A stretch of DNA of 64,000 nt from Mactromeris polynyma (GCA_032209605.1 JASFXZ010000033.1:2535001-2599000), one strand, 5' to 3'. Positions 22,521 through 35,025 are shown, counted from the first letter of the stretch. Numbers and translations are program-made. The notes: generated from the letters alone by a model not told the origin.

Positions 22521-24325
22521 AAATGGCTGGCCATTCAAATAAGAGTAACAATGTAATAGATAAATACTACATCAGGGACGTTGGAAGTAAATTGTCTGTG
22601 TAAGCCTTGAACTTGCTACATTAATGAAAGAAAGTTAAAACAACTTAAATTGAAGTCACTCAAACCTTTTTTATTGTGTTTAATGCGTATAATGTTCTAA
22701 ATCTTTGATTTAAGTACCCAGAACCCACTTGTTGAGTGGTCTATCTATTTACCCCAAAAGCCCCTTTTATTGTCTAAATATGAAATAAAATACGTAGGCC
22801 CAATAGTAATAATAATTGTAATTATAATATTGATAATAAAAAAATTAATGACTATGATAATGGTAATGATAATAGTAATAATGATAATTGGTTTATTTAA
22901 AGAAGATAAATTAAAATATTTGCAATACATATATATAAATATATACATACAGATAAATAACATCAATATAATATGTTACTTAAAGTGTGACAGCTTAAAC
23001 AAAGGATCGTTTATAACCAACATATATTAAAACATTGGTGCAAAACTGCTGTAACTCAGTTCAAGTAAAGAAGCAGATAAGACATTTGTGCACCAATATG
23101 TGAATACATCAGTCATTGAAACAGTAATACGTTCCTGGTAAGTTTATAGGTACGATCATTATTGATTTGGGTAGAATATATATTACATGAAAACAGTAAC
23201 CATGGTATCAGGTGATAGAATCATTGTAAATGTTGTAACTGTAGTCATGTGACAGCTGTTGAATGATTTGAATAAACAACGGAACTAAATATATGTGAAC
23301 GTATATAGTGTAACATCTTGTTCATGATGGACATTGAATGATATTGAACATTACACCTACATAAAAGAAGCATCAGACTGAACGAAAGCTCCATACAATC
23401 TGCAGGTTCAGCTTTATATTTGAGTATTGAGATGTTTGAATTAGCCTGTTTGAAATTTTCAAAGAATTTTTCTAAGCTGTGCCGCGAAGAGATGTCTGAA
23501 TAGAATCAAACACATGAACACGTCAATAATATCTGTGATTCAAGGGATGTAACTCTAAAAGTTACTAATAATTAAAATGTACAAATTCTTTTATCTGGTT
23601 GTATGCCTTACATACTGTGTTAGACTTACTCTGCCAAATGATATTGGTTTGTAAACAGTATCACCATTCAAGGGAGATGACTCTAACTTGACCTGATAAA
23701 AGTTTAAAAAATCTATAAATGTTGCCATACAAAGGAAGTAACTGTGTGGTCAATTAAATACAGTATTTGAAAAAAAACCAGTAAAATCAATTCAAGGGAA
23801 GTAAGTTTAGTTGTCTTTATCATGTCAAGAAAACTCTTCAAATTGTGTTGTTTTTCAATCAAAACACATTTTCACTATTCAAGGGAAGTTACTCCAATTC
23901 CAAGTCTGATTAAATTTTATTTCAAGCAACAGTTTCTAACATTATTTTGTGACTGCCTTTTTGAAAAAAAATCAATATTTTTGAATCAGTATTTATCTGG
24001 GTAATGGTGACAGTTATTATTGCTAGTAAAGTATTAGTTGTCAAAAATGTGGTAATGTTATGGCTCATTAATTGGTTATCAAACATTATCTGATGATAAT
24101 TAATTAATGATCACCACTATTGATCAATTAACATAGAAATGTCAGGTAAGTATAAATAATTATATATGTTATCAGGTACCATAAAGTTATAGATAGGTGA
24201 GCGGAGAATAATGAGTCACTTACAAGTTTTAATGGTGATAATTTTAATATTTTTGCTGGGCCATAAGATCTGGGGTTTTATTTAACATCATTACCTGCCC
24301 AAAAACCATGGGGAGGGAAACCAAA
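22521..24325. other. Intron-like stretch with microsatellite and CAAGGGAAGT cluster
   Basis: Contains an imperfect AAT/GAT microsatellite (about 22803-22890) that gives overlapping spurious frames on both strands. A cluster of CAAGGGAAGTAACT-like words lies at about 23540-23895. No gene seen. Confidence 0.5.
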
Positions 24326-24500
24326 TACAGTAACACCTCACTTATAAGACCACCATTGGGACCCTTGAACACTGGTCTTCTTATTGAGCAGGTCTTAGTA
24401 TCAAGTTTGAAAAAAGTGAAAATGGACTTAAATGTTTTTCTCTTAATTTTGATGTGGCCAAAATACTATTGAGATGGTCTCTAACTGGAGTTTTACTGTA
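24326..24500. mobile_element. MITE, TACAGTAAAACCTC family (copy 2)
   Basis: Begins TACAGTAACACCTCACTTAT and ends GGAGTTTTACTGTA, a 175-bp TA-CAGT element like that at 2723. The interior is diverged (GACCACCATTGGGACCC, ACTGGTCTTCTTATTGAG). A further fragment, AAGACCACCTCATTAAT, lies at about 24831. Confidence 0.75.
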
Positions 24501-25685
24501 CAAGCAGTTTGTTAATGATGGCCTTATCTTATGAAAACCAAATACGGTACAGAATAATAGACTTTTAAATTCAAGGGTTAATTAAATTCAAATCTAATCA
24601 GAATTAATTGGTTCTGACCATGAATACAAAATGAAATGTGTGAGTGAAATATTTATAACTGTTTATTTATTCATAGTACTTAAGCCTTTTACATTTCTCA
24701 CCTCAGTGTGGTGTTTTCTTATTCCAGTATTATGGATGGTAACCTGATTATTGGCAACACTGATAAAGGGTCTGTCCATTTGTGTCATTCAGTGACCACT
24801 CTCTGCCCTGTTGTTGACCACTTTGAAATTAAGACCACCTCATTAATTCATATTTTGTTGTGTTGATGGCATTACCTGTGAATAGATTCTGTGTGAGCTT
24901 TGTTCAAGGGAAGTCACTCTGCCATATACTTTATTTAGTTAACTTTTGGAACTTGTGGTTGAATACATTACTTTGATTGGTGGAGATTGGTAGAAATATA
25001 AAAACATGTTTTTCACTTCGTGAGATAAAAACTCCCCAAATATCGTCAAACCACAAACAGAAATATGTCCTAACTTATTTATTTGCCCTGACCCTTTAAC
25101 ATTTTTTCGTGTGATAATTTTTTTTTTCTTTTGGTTAAATTTCTATGTGTGAGTTTTTCTTAAGATTCATATTTCTTCCCAGTTATTAGACGCTTTACGA
25201 GTGTTCCAGCTATAGAGCATTTAAAAAATCAGATTCTTTTACTACTTAAAATTTAATTACTTATATAACTTTGCACAACAGGGATTCAAGGTGAGTTAAG
25301 GTTGCTTAAACTGACAGTTTTAACCTGGGTTCGCGACAAGTAAAATGTTCAGCGATATAAATATACTAAACCTGTCATAAAAATATGGACACTATTTAGA
25401 ATAAATATGGTCTGATTGACAGGTCTGATTAATTAGGAACAACAATTTTATGATCTAATCAAATACTTTCATCAACATCTTGTTACCTTCCTTAAGTAGT
25501 AAATAATTTGGATATCAAATTTTGTAAATTCGATCTAGCAATAATTACTTGGAAATTTGAACATCTTAAATCTGTTAAATCTGGAATATTTATTTTTCTG
25601 TGTAGAAAATGGATGTATTATTATGTGTATTTTGAAATATTTATGGTTCAAATTGGTTGATATACGAGCGTGTTACCTGGTTACC
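24501..25685. other. Intron-like stretch upstream of exon B
   Basis: AT-rich, no coding signal. It would hold the promoter and 5' UTR of the candidate exon at 25686 if that is a true first exon. Confidence 0.4.
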
Positions 25686-25974
25686 ATGGAATCTATTCAT
25701 AGCATAGAAGAAAATGAAGACATTTCAGAGAATTATGTTCTAGTGAAATTGGATCGGAATTATTGTGTAGCAGGCGACAGTACGGTGTTTTTGTTAGATT
25801 ATGACGAAAGTCTTGCTGCTGCTTGCGTCAATCTGTCTGATATATCGGAGGTGTCGTGTTTTAGTGACTCTATCACAATACCGCTACCTAATGATGATGA
25901 AATTTTGGCATTTCCCTGTGACCATGTTCATGATAATACTGACTGTGGAACTACTACACTGCTTGCTGAGGAAG
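25686..25974 (+). CDS. Candidate first coding exon B (acidic N terminus)
   Basis: The ATG at 25686 sits in a strong start context (TTACCATGG, C at -2 and -1, A at -3, G at +4). It opens 96 codons starting MESIHSIEENEDISENYVLV and ending TTTLLAEE, followed by one base and a usable donor, GAAG|GTGATT. The peptide is acidic, of mixed composition with several Cys, and looks coding rather than random. I recognise no domain. The exit phase is 1, the same as exon A at 20635, so either could be spliced to 28514 or 31293. The frame remains open back to 25557 without a better start. The role is unknown. An alternative N terminus of the large disordered protein is inferred from phase and strand only. 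Confidence 0.55.
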
Positions 25975-27109
25975 GTGATTGTTTTTTTATTGTCGTTTAA
26001 CTATTCAGAATTACATGGAGATTACGGTGATATATTTTCACTGCTATGTATTTTGATGCCTGAGATTTAGGGAGCCATATAGTAATATCACCATCCATCT
26101 TTGAATGACATTAATTGTTTCTAAGTTTTTTCCGCCCGCAAAACTAGAAAAACTTTTTAAAAGATTCAAATGATTTCAACTCTCAGAACTCAAGCATTTG
26201 ATTGGTTGATTCTAAGAATGGTCTGCAAACTCAAATGTTGAATGTCAGATGCTTACAGTACCATTTTACGTTTCCCGTATATACTGTGTAATGAGCTTTG
26301 ATTGATACAGGATCACCTTGTGTAAGTTCTGACCTGACTCATGCCTTTAAAATGACTCTTTATATTAAAGTAAGCTGATCTTCACTGGTGACCTGTTAAC
26401 TTGTCACTTTTTGGACATTTATTTATGTTCATTTTGGTATATGTGTCTATACCTGGTCAGTGTTTATGGTGCTATTTTCATCTTATCTACAGCTGTCTGT
26501 AAGTTTTGGCTGACAAAGGTTGGATTCAGCTTTCGTATTTTAATAATCATTTCTGTTGTTGATTGAAGAAAACATCATGGACATCTAAGTGGCGGGAGGG
26601 GGGGGGGGGGGGATAGCAGTGTTAATTTCACATGAGAAGTATCACACCAGAATACTCACTGTCATTATAACTTATATGGCAAATTTGCTAAATTTAGATT
26701 GAATAGACTTAAATGAAGACTAAATTTGCAAAATTTGATGTAACAACCAAAAATAGCGATATGAGCCCTGACTTAAGATAGATTCCTCCATTTCTCCAAA
26801 TAATTGCAATTTTCAGCATCATTGAATCTGTTTGTGATTAATTTGTAGATTTCATTAAGCAGTCCGTGTATCAGTTGATGATGTCAACCAACCAAAATGT
26901 TTTATTCATACCTTCCATTGTGACACTGATCGCCCCAAGCCATATAGTTACTAATTTGACACAGATATGTTATGTTCATGAGGTAGATAAAATCAACCTA
27001 TTTAATTTAGCACAATGATAATTATACCTTGTATTATTTTCTGTCAATTTAGGTTTCATTAGCACCATGTCATTAAATAATTGTCTACCTTGGTGTTGCA
27101 CCCGGTTAA
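25975..27109. other. Intron-like stretch with MITE fragment and G run
   Basis: A diverged half-copy of the palindromic CCAAT family lies at about 26178-26240 (CAAGCATTTGATTGGTTGAT). A run of 15 G lies at 26598-26612. No gene seen. Confidence 0.45.
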
Positions 27110-27190
27110 CTCAGTTGCTGGTGTGCTAGGCTGTCACCCAGGAGGTCAGACTCAAGCCATGGGCAGCACTGGACAGGTCCTTTTGTGATA
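27110..27190 (+). mobile_element. Degenerate tRNA-like SINE head
   Basis: CACCCGGTTAACTCAGTTGC resembles a tRNA 5' part with an A box. Downstream, GGAGGTCAGACTCAAGCC occupies the B-box position but is mutated. Probably an old SINE fragment rather than a tRNA gene. Confidence 0.4.
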
Positions 27191-27775
27191 TGTGGCTACA
27201 GTCATTTTGTGCTCCAACGCATCTCATCGTTACTTGTTCTGTTTTTATTGTTCAGTATTTTTAATACACTCGCCATATAATACACTTAGCTTTGTAAAAA
27301 ATGTAAAATTGTATAGGTCATGTGACCTTCTTGAGGATTTAATTGCTTCACTTATGTATGTCATATTTAGTAAGTGCACTTTATTGTAAAATCACTTACA
27401 ATAAGCATACCATTAAATTATGCATACTGCTTTTTTGATGTGGCCTGCAATTTGTATAGCAAATAAACGCAACAAAGTATTTCAATTAAAGTTAACGTAT
27501 GTCACATGACAGTAAATGCATCATTTAGTGTACATGTTAAGATTTAAGGAACGTCCACATACACAAGTATTAATATATCTTGTCAAAACTGACGATAACT
27601 GTCATATCTCAGAAGTTGACAATTTGAGAGGACTTCGCTATTTGATACACTTTTTGTTTCCCACTCTCAGTCATTTTTGTGTTACATTGCTGTTGCTTAG
27701 CAACATAGCGTATCAGTTATATGTTGTTTTTTCCATTAATGTTTGTTATTATATAATGGTTGCCATTTGTTTCAG

Positions 27776-27852
27776 ATTAAGTTGTGCACCTGTGTTTTAT
27801 GACCAGGTCATACGGAAATTTCAGTTACAGCAGACTGATGGCCCTTGGCATG
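27776..27852 (+). CDS. Weak candidate exon
   Basis: A good acceptor (CCATTTGTTTCAG|A) precedes a frame reading LSCAPVFYDQVIRKFQLQQT and on, which ends at CATG|GTAAAA. Entry would be phase 2 and exit phase 1, so it fits the downstream exons but not the exit of exon A or B. It could be a skipped exon, a remnant, or chance. No domain is recognised. Confidence 0.2.
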
Positions 27853-28513
27853 GTAAAAAATGCAGTAGACTTCTTTGACGATTTTAAGACAGCACTGAAA
27901 TTATTTTTCTCCACATTGTTCCATTATAATGGCATAAAATTTGAAAAAAAATAGGTAATGCCTGTCTGTGACTTTTGGCATCAACCTAGTTGTCAGCTTC
28001 TTGCGGAAGAGCAAGTATCAGTACTGTTGAATATTAATTCCAGGTAAACCAGTTAGTTCAACGATGTGTATAACTGAAATATGTATAACATTTAATACTT
28101 CAAACCGAATGAAGACAAAACAATTGGTAGTGATCCTACAAGGAAATGGATGTTTACAAAAACCACCTTAACCACAAATAATAATCATCAGGGTTTATTA
28201 CTATATATGTCTGTCAAGGAGCTAAACATAGCATTATTATGTTTATCTACTTCTGGTCAACTTGATTGGGTAATAAAAGTTGTTTGTGATATGTTGCTGA
28301 GAACAGTCTCGATACATTTTAGGTATGTTTCATTTTCTTGTTTTACTTTTTGTTCGGGTACTTTTGCTCATTGATGAATCGGCTTAAGATGCCACATTGA
28401 AATGTATTCAGCATCTGACTCTACAGCTGTATGTAGTTCGTTTAGAACCAGTTTGATGTGCATGTGCACCCTTTAATGTAGCAACATTATACATTTTGAT
28501 TGACTGGCTGCAG

Positions 28514-28570
28514 TTAATGGTGTACAACACGGTGGCAAACCATCCATCTCTGCACCAACAGTACAACCAG
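28514..28570 (+). CDS. Candidate 57-bp internal exon
   Basis: Bounded by ATTGACTGGCTGCAG|TTAATG and CAACCAG|GTAATC. Entered in phase 1 it reads VNGVQHGGKPSISAPTVQP and leaves in phase 1, matching the exit of exons A and B and a phase-1 entry to the large exon at 31293. Phase 0 is also open (starting LMVYNTVANHP), and phase 2 meets a stop at once. Because its length is a multiple of three, it could be included or skipped without changing frame. The Ser/Pro/Thr-rich content suits a disordered linker. The function is unknown. Confidence 0.45.
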
Positions 28571-28732
28571 GTAATCATACATACTTGCTGGTTCCGTGTT
28601 TCCAACTTTTGTACCAGATGTTGCAGTTCTGCTTGGTTTCTTATATATGTAGGTTTAGTTTTAACATATGTTATTTACATTCTATGAACAACGTAATAAT
28701 TCCGTACAGGAAACAAAACTTTGCATAAAATG

Positions 28733-28894
28733 TTTGATCTATAGTAAATGTTTGATCTATAGTAAATGTTTGATCTATAGTAAATGTTTGATCTATAGTA
28801 AATGTTTGATCTATAGTAAATGTTTGATCTATAGTAAATGTTTGATCTATAGTAAATGTTTGATCTATAGTAAATGTTTGATCTATAGTAAATG
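28733..28894. repeat. 18-bp tandem repeat, 9 identical copies
   Basis: Unit TTTGATCTATAGTAAATG, nine copies with no differences seen, flanked by unique sequence. Eighteen is a multiple of three, so a hexapeptide frame is open but has no gene context. Perfect identity points to very recent expansion. Confidence 0.97.
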
Positions 28895-29646
28895 TAACAA
28901 GAAATATCTTGAAAAAAGATGGTCAGCGCAGTTTGAAGGTTAAGATTTGTTGTGCAACATGAAAATTTGCTGAGATGTTACGATTGCTGGTCACTCCAGA
29001 TCCAAAATGGATTTCGGTAAATTCGATAAATTAACCGAAATTCAGTGGATTTCAGTTAGGTAACATACACCTTATCAAAAGGTTAACCAATCTGCGTCAA
29101 GGTTACAAACAAGGTTGAAGAGAAGTTGGTTTAGTGGTTAAGATTGGATTGGTTTACACAACACTGATATGCAAATAGCAAAGCCATGTTAGTGTACGGC
29201 TGCGCCAAAAAAGCCATGCTATTGCAGCTTGGCTGAAAAAGGATAAAACTGAAAGCCAATGACTTATATAGATCTTCTCCTTAACAATATACAGTCCCAA
29301 CAGGTGTGTGATTGATTTAAGTGTTTATAATTAATATGAAGAAAAGTAAACTTTTAAAAAGAGAAAGAGGGAGAAGTGTGCAATGACTGTTCAATGTTGT
29401 AAAAACGACTTGTAGCGTATATATGTATGTTTGTTATTTGTTTTAGTAAACTTTCTGATTAATTTTCACAGTCCTGACAGAGTAATGTATGATAAGTTTC
29501 TTATCACTACTAAGTTGAGAACTAAAATTGAGACTATACCAGTTACCTAGCCTTTGAGTCATCTTCAGTGGAATCACTAACATCATTGGATAATGCATGT
29601 TAAATGTATATGTCTGGGCAAGTATCATGCAGATCTTCAAGAGAAT
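28895..29646. other. Intron-like spacer between two perfect arrays
   Basis: Unique sequence with no gene or element recognised. Confidence 0.45.
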
Positions 29647-29916
29647 TTGAGACATTAGATTACAGGGTACTTGTTGAGACATTAGATTACAGGGTACTTG
29701 TTGAGACATTAGATTACAGGGTACTTGTTGAGACATTAGATTACAGGGTACTTGTTGAGACATTAGATTACAGGGTACTTGTTGAGACATTAGATTACAG
29801 GGTACTTGTTGAGACATTAGATTACAGGGTACTTGTTGAGACATTAGATTACAGGGTACTTGTTGAGACATTAGATTACAGGGTACTTGTTGAGACATTA
29901 GATTACAGGGTACTTG
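29647..29916. repeat. 27-bp tandem repeat, 10 identical copies
   Basis: Unit TTGAGACATTAGATTACAGG plus GTACTTG, ten exact copies. Frames are open on both strands because the unit is nine codons long (E-T-L-D-Y-R-V-L-V forward, Q-V-P-C-N-L-M-S-Q reverse). Neither has a gene-like context. Confidence 0.97.
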
Positions 29917-31292
29917 TTTAGCCAGCAAGTTTTTCCCCTATTTCTGTTTAAAGTTCCATTCATCGTCAAGAAGGAAAATCCTTACAAGATTAGATGGCAT
30001 TGATGTGCATTTCTTTAAAGATATTAATTAAGACATTTGTCAGGAGTTACTGTATATTTGTCATTATTGATTACAAACGGCATTTAAGATGAGTTACAAA
30101 TGTGATCACATAATATTGGCTTTAACTTCCCTCGAAGTCTTAATGGTCACAAAATTCACCCTTTTGGGGATATGAGCGATTCTGAACGAATAAATTTGAG
30201 TACGAATGTATTTTTAAAAAAGCATACGATAAGATCCAAGTTTTTCCTCGGACAAGTTCGCGGATGAGTTCTTTGATTCCGCTAAGGTTATAGGATTGAG
30301 GATTTGGCTGTGTGGTGACCACCCTGTTTATACTCCTATCTTCTATGTCTCCCTCATGCACCAATCTACTTTCATGATAAGATTCGCTATGACAGATGTA
30401 TACACATATATGTTATATGACATGTACAGTTATCGTAAATTATCATCAACCTCACCATTATTATGACAGTTGTTTTTCTATGTGAACTCTATTTTTGACA
30501 GACAACAACAATGTAACAGTTTACCTTGGTCACATGACTGGTCGACCAGACTCCTGTATTAATGCATTGTCGTTTTTTACTGAACAGTTTTACAGCACAG
30601 TTTGCTATATTCAGGATTTTATTTCGTTATTTTGCATTTTTTTGTGCCAATCAGAAATAGATGCCCGTTTGATCGGGATGTTTCAGAGCTCATGTTGAAC
30701 TCTCGTTAGGATTAATTAATTATTTAAGGATCGCTGTTTACTTGGAACAATGGTAAATTTTAATGGCAATGAATGGCTTTTGAAACTGTATTGATAGTGG
30801 CTTTTACTTTAATGAAGTGAATTAATATCATTAAGTGAATTTTCTAACTTCAAAACCTCATTTGCATTGTCAGAAATTAGTCGCAGAAATACTTTGAATA
30901 TTCTATAAAATCATTTGGAGTTTTTGGTAGATATTTTTTTTGAAGAATATTTTCTTTTAGATCTGATAGTTTAGAAGTGGTTGGATAGCTTGCTTTTTGT
31001 TTAGAAATGAATCTTGATAGTGCCATGACTGTATTGTTTAGAACAAATACACATGACGGAAACTAAATTAAAGTTGACTTTTGCATATGAAAACAATTAA
31101 ACAACTGAAAGTGAAGTTTTAATTGAAATCAGAAAAATATATATTGCATATTGTATTTGTGTCACGTTATTGAACAGCATGTGCTTTGGACAAGGAAGTG
31201 ACAAAGTACTTTGTCATTATTGAAATAGATACTGGAGATAATTTGTGTTGTAAAGAATATGATGGGAAGCATCTGACACAGCAATCTTTGAG
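29917..31292 (+). other. Intron or 5' UTR upstream of the large exon
   Basis: A possible 39-bp exon (30502-30540) has a strong acceptor, CTATTTTTGACAG|A. In phase 1 it reads DNNNVTVYLGHMT and exits in phase 1, but its donor (ACTG|GTCGAC) is poor. The frame can also run further with no donor. In-frame with the large exon, TGA at 31289-31291 closes the reading frame immediately upstream. Confidence 0.35.
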
Positions 31293-34200
31293 CTATGAGT
31301 TCCAGGAAAAGTTCAGGGGAAAGTGTGCGGGATAGTTCTGGAACCAAAAAGTCACGAGAAGAAGTACCTGATAATGCTAGAGTAGGGAAGCACAGCTTGT
31401 CTCAAAGTCTTCACAACTTGTTTCATAGGAAGAAGTCATATTCTCTAAAGCATGGAAGTTCTGATAAGAAGAAAAAATTGTATGAATTAATTAATATTAG
31501 TCACGATACAGATTCAAAGTCAAGGGCAGCGGGTTTGACAAGAGAGTCGGGTAAAGCCAGGGTATGGAGTGTTAGAAATTCGACGTCCAGGTCACCTGTT
31601 GAAAATTGTGAGCTTAGAGCAACCGTTCAAGACGATGCGAAAGATGTTGTAGAAAAAACTAAAGAAGTTCAAATTCCTGTGAAGAGGTCAGTAAAGAATA
31701 ATGCTTGTAGTCACAGTTTTGATGTATTAGGTTCTGTTAAAGATTATTTGAAAGTTAATAAAGAGAGAGGTGTCATAAATGCTAGCAATGGAAACTTAAC
31801 TGATTTACTGGAGGAGGTAGATGTAAGCACTTCAATTGATACAAACCAGAAAGACTTTGTTGGTTCTGACTTAAGCAGATCTAGACTTTCAAGCCTTAGT
31901 AGCTCAACCTGCTACTCTGACACAAGCTTTGGCTGCAACATACCGTTTTGCCGTTGCCATGGAAAAGATAAGAAAAGCTTATACAGTACAGACAGTCGAG
32001 AAGAATTAGACACCTCCTACTGGGATTTGCGATTACCTTCGGAATCACCAACTTACCAGGATTGTCATTATTCTGGCTTTGCTGCAAGAAGGTATTCTCT
32101 TAGTACATCTGCTGAATGCCGCACCTTGTATGGCACACCTGATTCAAGGTCACTTTATTTAGCTCGAAGGCGACTTTCAGACCAAGCTGCTGTGCATTCT
32201 CGCCGAACATGGCAGGATAAATTACTCTCTGCAATGAATAGTAGGAGTCCTATACCATCAACAAAGAGCCGAAGTATATCGTTTGATGATTTTGTATCAA
32301 CGCAATATGCTAGAGCATGTGGAAGTTGTAGGAATTCTCCCTCTTATGATTCTAGAAGATCACATAGTGAGATTGGTAGATCTAGCAGTCTTCGTAGCGA
32401 AAATAGAAAACCTGTGCTTTCAAAAACAACAAAGAATATTGAAAACAAGGACAGCAAGGGGAAGAATCATGTGCATAGAAGTCGCTCTGCAGAGTCCTCA
32501 AATCGTAGGAGACTTTACAACTACAGGCAGAGACACAGCTCTTTGCGTCTTGATGCAGACTTGGATTTCTCTGATATTGAAAGCTCAGAAGAGAGTGAAT
32601 CTACACATGAACCAAAGGAAACATCATCAGAAAGTCAACAGCCCTCAAGTTGCAACGATTTTAGCTCTTGCTCAATGTCAAGTGGAAATGAGCCAAATAC
32701 ACCTGATGTTGTCAAACGAAGTGTAATTGTAAACCATGGTAGAGAAGATGAAGTATTCAACAAAAGTGCTGGTGAGTCTGTCTACAAAGGAGTTTCTATT
32801 GACCAGACTTTACGAAATGAGGTTGACATTAAAGATAGTTTGGATAAAGGGGAAATGAATATAATAGAATCATTTGTTTGTGGAATGATTGATTCTGAAA
32901 TTCAGTCTCTTGTAACATATTTATCAAAATATATGGTTGACTGTAATTCTGTTGTATTTGATACTAACAGTGGCATCAGAGATGAAAGTAAAGAAGAGTT
33001 ATGTGACATTCCTGATGACTCTGAATTGTTGAACACTCAATATGCTAGTAATGAAGTTGCAGAGATCACATCAACTGAAACAGCAAATCCAGAGAATACC
33101 AACAATGCACTGGAATTCAATGGGCAACATGACAACAATGTTTTAGAAATGAGACAAGAATTTTCGGCTGTTGATGTTGATAGGCAAGATATTAATGGAA
33201 CGGATGATAAGAAAGAGACATACAAATCACGTTCTGATGATGTCCAAGATTCCAACAAAAGTGGCAGTATTGAACAGTTAACAGAGAGTGACAATGTTCT
33301 AAATGAATCTAAAATGTGTGGTGAACCAAGAGAGACAGGGCATATAAATGAAGTTTTCGGTTGCTTATTTCGTCAGCCTGGGAATAATCATCAGACATCA
33401 ACCATTGTTACGATACTAGATTGTAAGGTTCAAAATGAACATGGTGCTGCTATAATTTGTGATGATTTGCAAAAAGAAAGTGATAAAAACTTTCCAAACC
33501 CGGGGACTGTCTCTGGGATTTATCAAAACGTTGTTGAACAGACTGATGAAGGGACAGACGTTGATCAAGGAATGTATGATTTAGAAACACCCGAGAAAGA
33601 TGTCAGTAGATTTACCATAGATGCAGGGGATTGTGAAGGGATTAATCAGGAATACACTGCAAATAACTCAAAATCAGAAGACTTGAAACAATTAGAAGAA
33701 GAGTATACTTCTGGTGTAAAAGAATCCTTTGAAAAGCAAACTCATTCTGCAAAAATGGAGCTTGAGGAAAAAGGTAATATTGAATGTGTACACTCAGCAA
33801 AGGAACCTGAACTTGAGCCTGTAAATGCATCTGCAGAAAAGATGACTGTTGATGAACAGTTCAAGACCATTGAAAATGGAACTACCGCTAAATATGTGGC
33901 TATAAAATTGATTGGTAGTAAACATGAAGAAAAGTCATCTGATAATGAGCCCTTGAAGGTGACTGATAATGGAACTAGTTCTACAAATTTGTCAATAAAA
34001 TCACTAATTAGTAATGATGAAAAAAAACAAAAAAACAACGATAATGATGAATTAGAAATTGGAAACGTTTTAACCTTCTTTGATACTGTTCTACAAAATG
34101 ATAACACATCTTTTGAGAGTGATCAAGATGAACAGGAAACAGAAGAAATTGTCCGAGTGATGGAAAAGGAAGCTGTTGTTGATTGCCAGCTGGCTAATGA

Positions 34201-34610
34201 CAATCTGGATTACAAGAATGCTACTTTGTCAAAGAAACTTGCAGAAAATGTTTGTGACAAATCTATTAATGAAGCAATCGAGCGAGAGAATGGGAATACT
34301 GACAATGCATGTAAAAAACCAAGTAAACATTATCTGGCTAAAGCTAAATCTTTGGATGTTCTGAATTCAGTTTCATATCAAGAAATTTATGAGGTTGAGC
34401 ATGAAATGACTGATGAGTCTGTGCAAGTTGAAGATGGTGAGAGTTTACAATTTCACAGAGCATCAATTGATGAAATTTTATTAAATAGTGGTTTGTCTGA
34501 TACTGCTAATTCAGATAAAGCTGAAGTTGATCTTGTGTTTGAAGCCATAAATAAGGAAGCTAGTAAAGACGAGAACAAGGATAAAGATATGATGGTGATG
34601 TTCCTAGTGG
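31293..34610 (+). CDS. Very large exon: Ser-rich, acidic disordered protein
   Basis: About 1,105 codons stay open from ATG at 31295 to a strong donor, TGG|GTAAGA at 34610/34611; the last 23 codons to the stop at 34678 are intron read-through. Other frames are broken, so this is the best coding sequence in the window. Residues 1-60 are basic (SLHNLFHRKKSYSLKHG). A Ser-rich block with a Cys cluster (CNIPFCRC) lies at about 193-222. Basophilic-kinase-like sites RRYSLS (~265), RRRLSD (~291) and KSRSISFDDF (~326) follow. From about 424 the chain becomes Glu/Asp/Ser-rich. Residues ~853-880 and ~885-911 are an internal duplication (NGT..IK.. pattern). No catalytic domain, signal peptide or membrane segment is seen, and I cannot name the family. 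The start may be ATG 31295 (TGA is in frame just upstream) or a splice after TTTGAG at 31292, which would give phase 1 but is a weak acceptor. Confidence 0.85.
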
Positions 34611-35025
34611 GTAAGATAAATGTAATGATCAGTATGGCATTATGTTTTATGTTTCTTAATGATGCATTTTGTATTTAATGTGAAGTTTTGTGTTTGTTTG
34701 GGCAGGTTATGTTCTTCTGTGACATTGGCTATGGCCATATATGATCAAAAAGATTGTCGAAAAATGGCATAAAACTAATGAAAACTAGTTAACAAGAACA
34801 GACTACATATAGAGGGATGATTGGGAATCCAGTCTATCTGCCTCTCTTTATTTACATGCAGATAGACCAGGTCTGCTTACACCCATTGGCATTTGAATCA
34901 TGTGGACTGTATACTGTACCCTCATTCAAGGCCTGTCTTTTAAAATTCATTAGTTTACTGTTGTTGTGAGTACATTTATAATATCAACTTTTAGAATTGC
35001 ATTGTATGGTTCAGGTGTATTGGAT
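34611..35025 (+). other. Start of intron downstream of the large exon
   Basis: Begins GTAAGA and contains no further coding signal. The frame's own stop (TAA, 34676-34678) lies here and would be used only if the intron were retained. Confidence 0.55.

Noticed and set aside
29443..29928. Minus- and plus-strand nonapeptide repeat proteins
   Set aside because: Both strands are open because the 27-bp unit is nine codons long. No gene context on either strand.
32283..34364. Shorter frames on both strands inside the large exon
   Set aside because: Shadows of the 1,127-codon frame.
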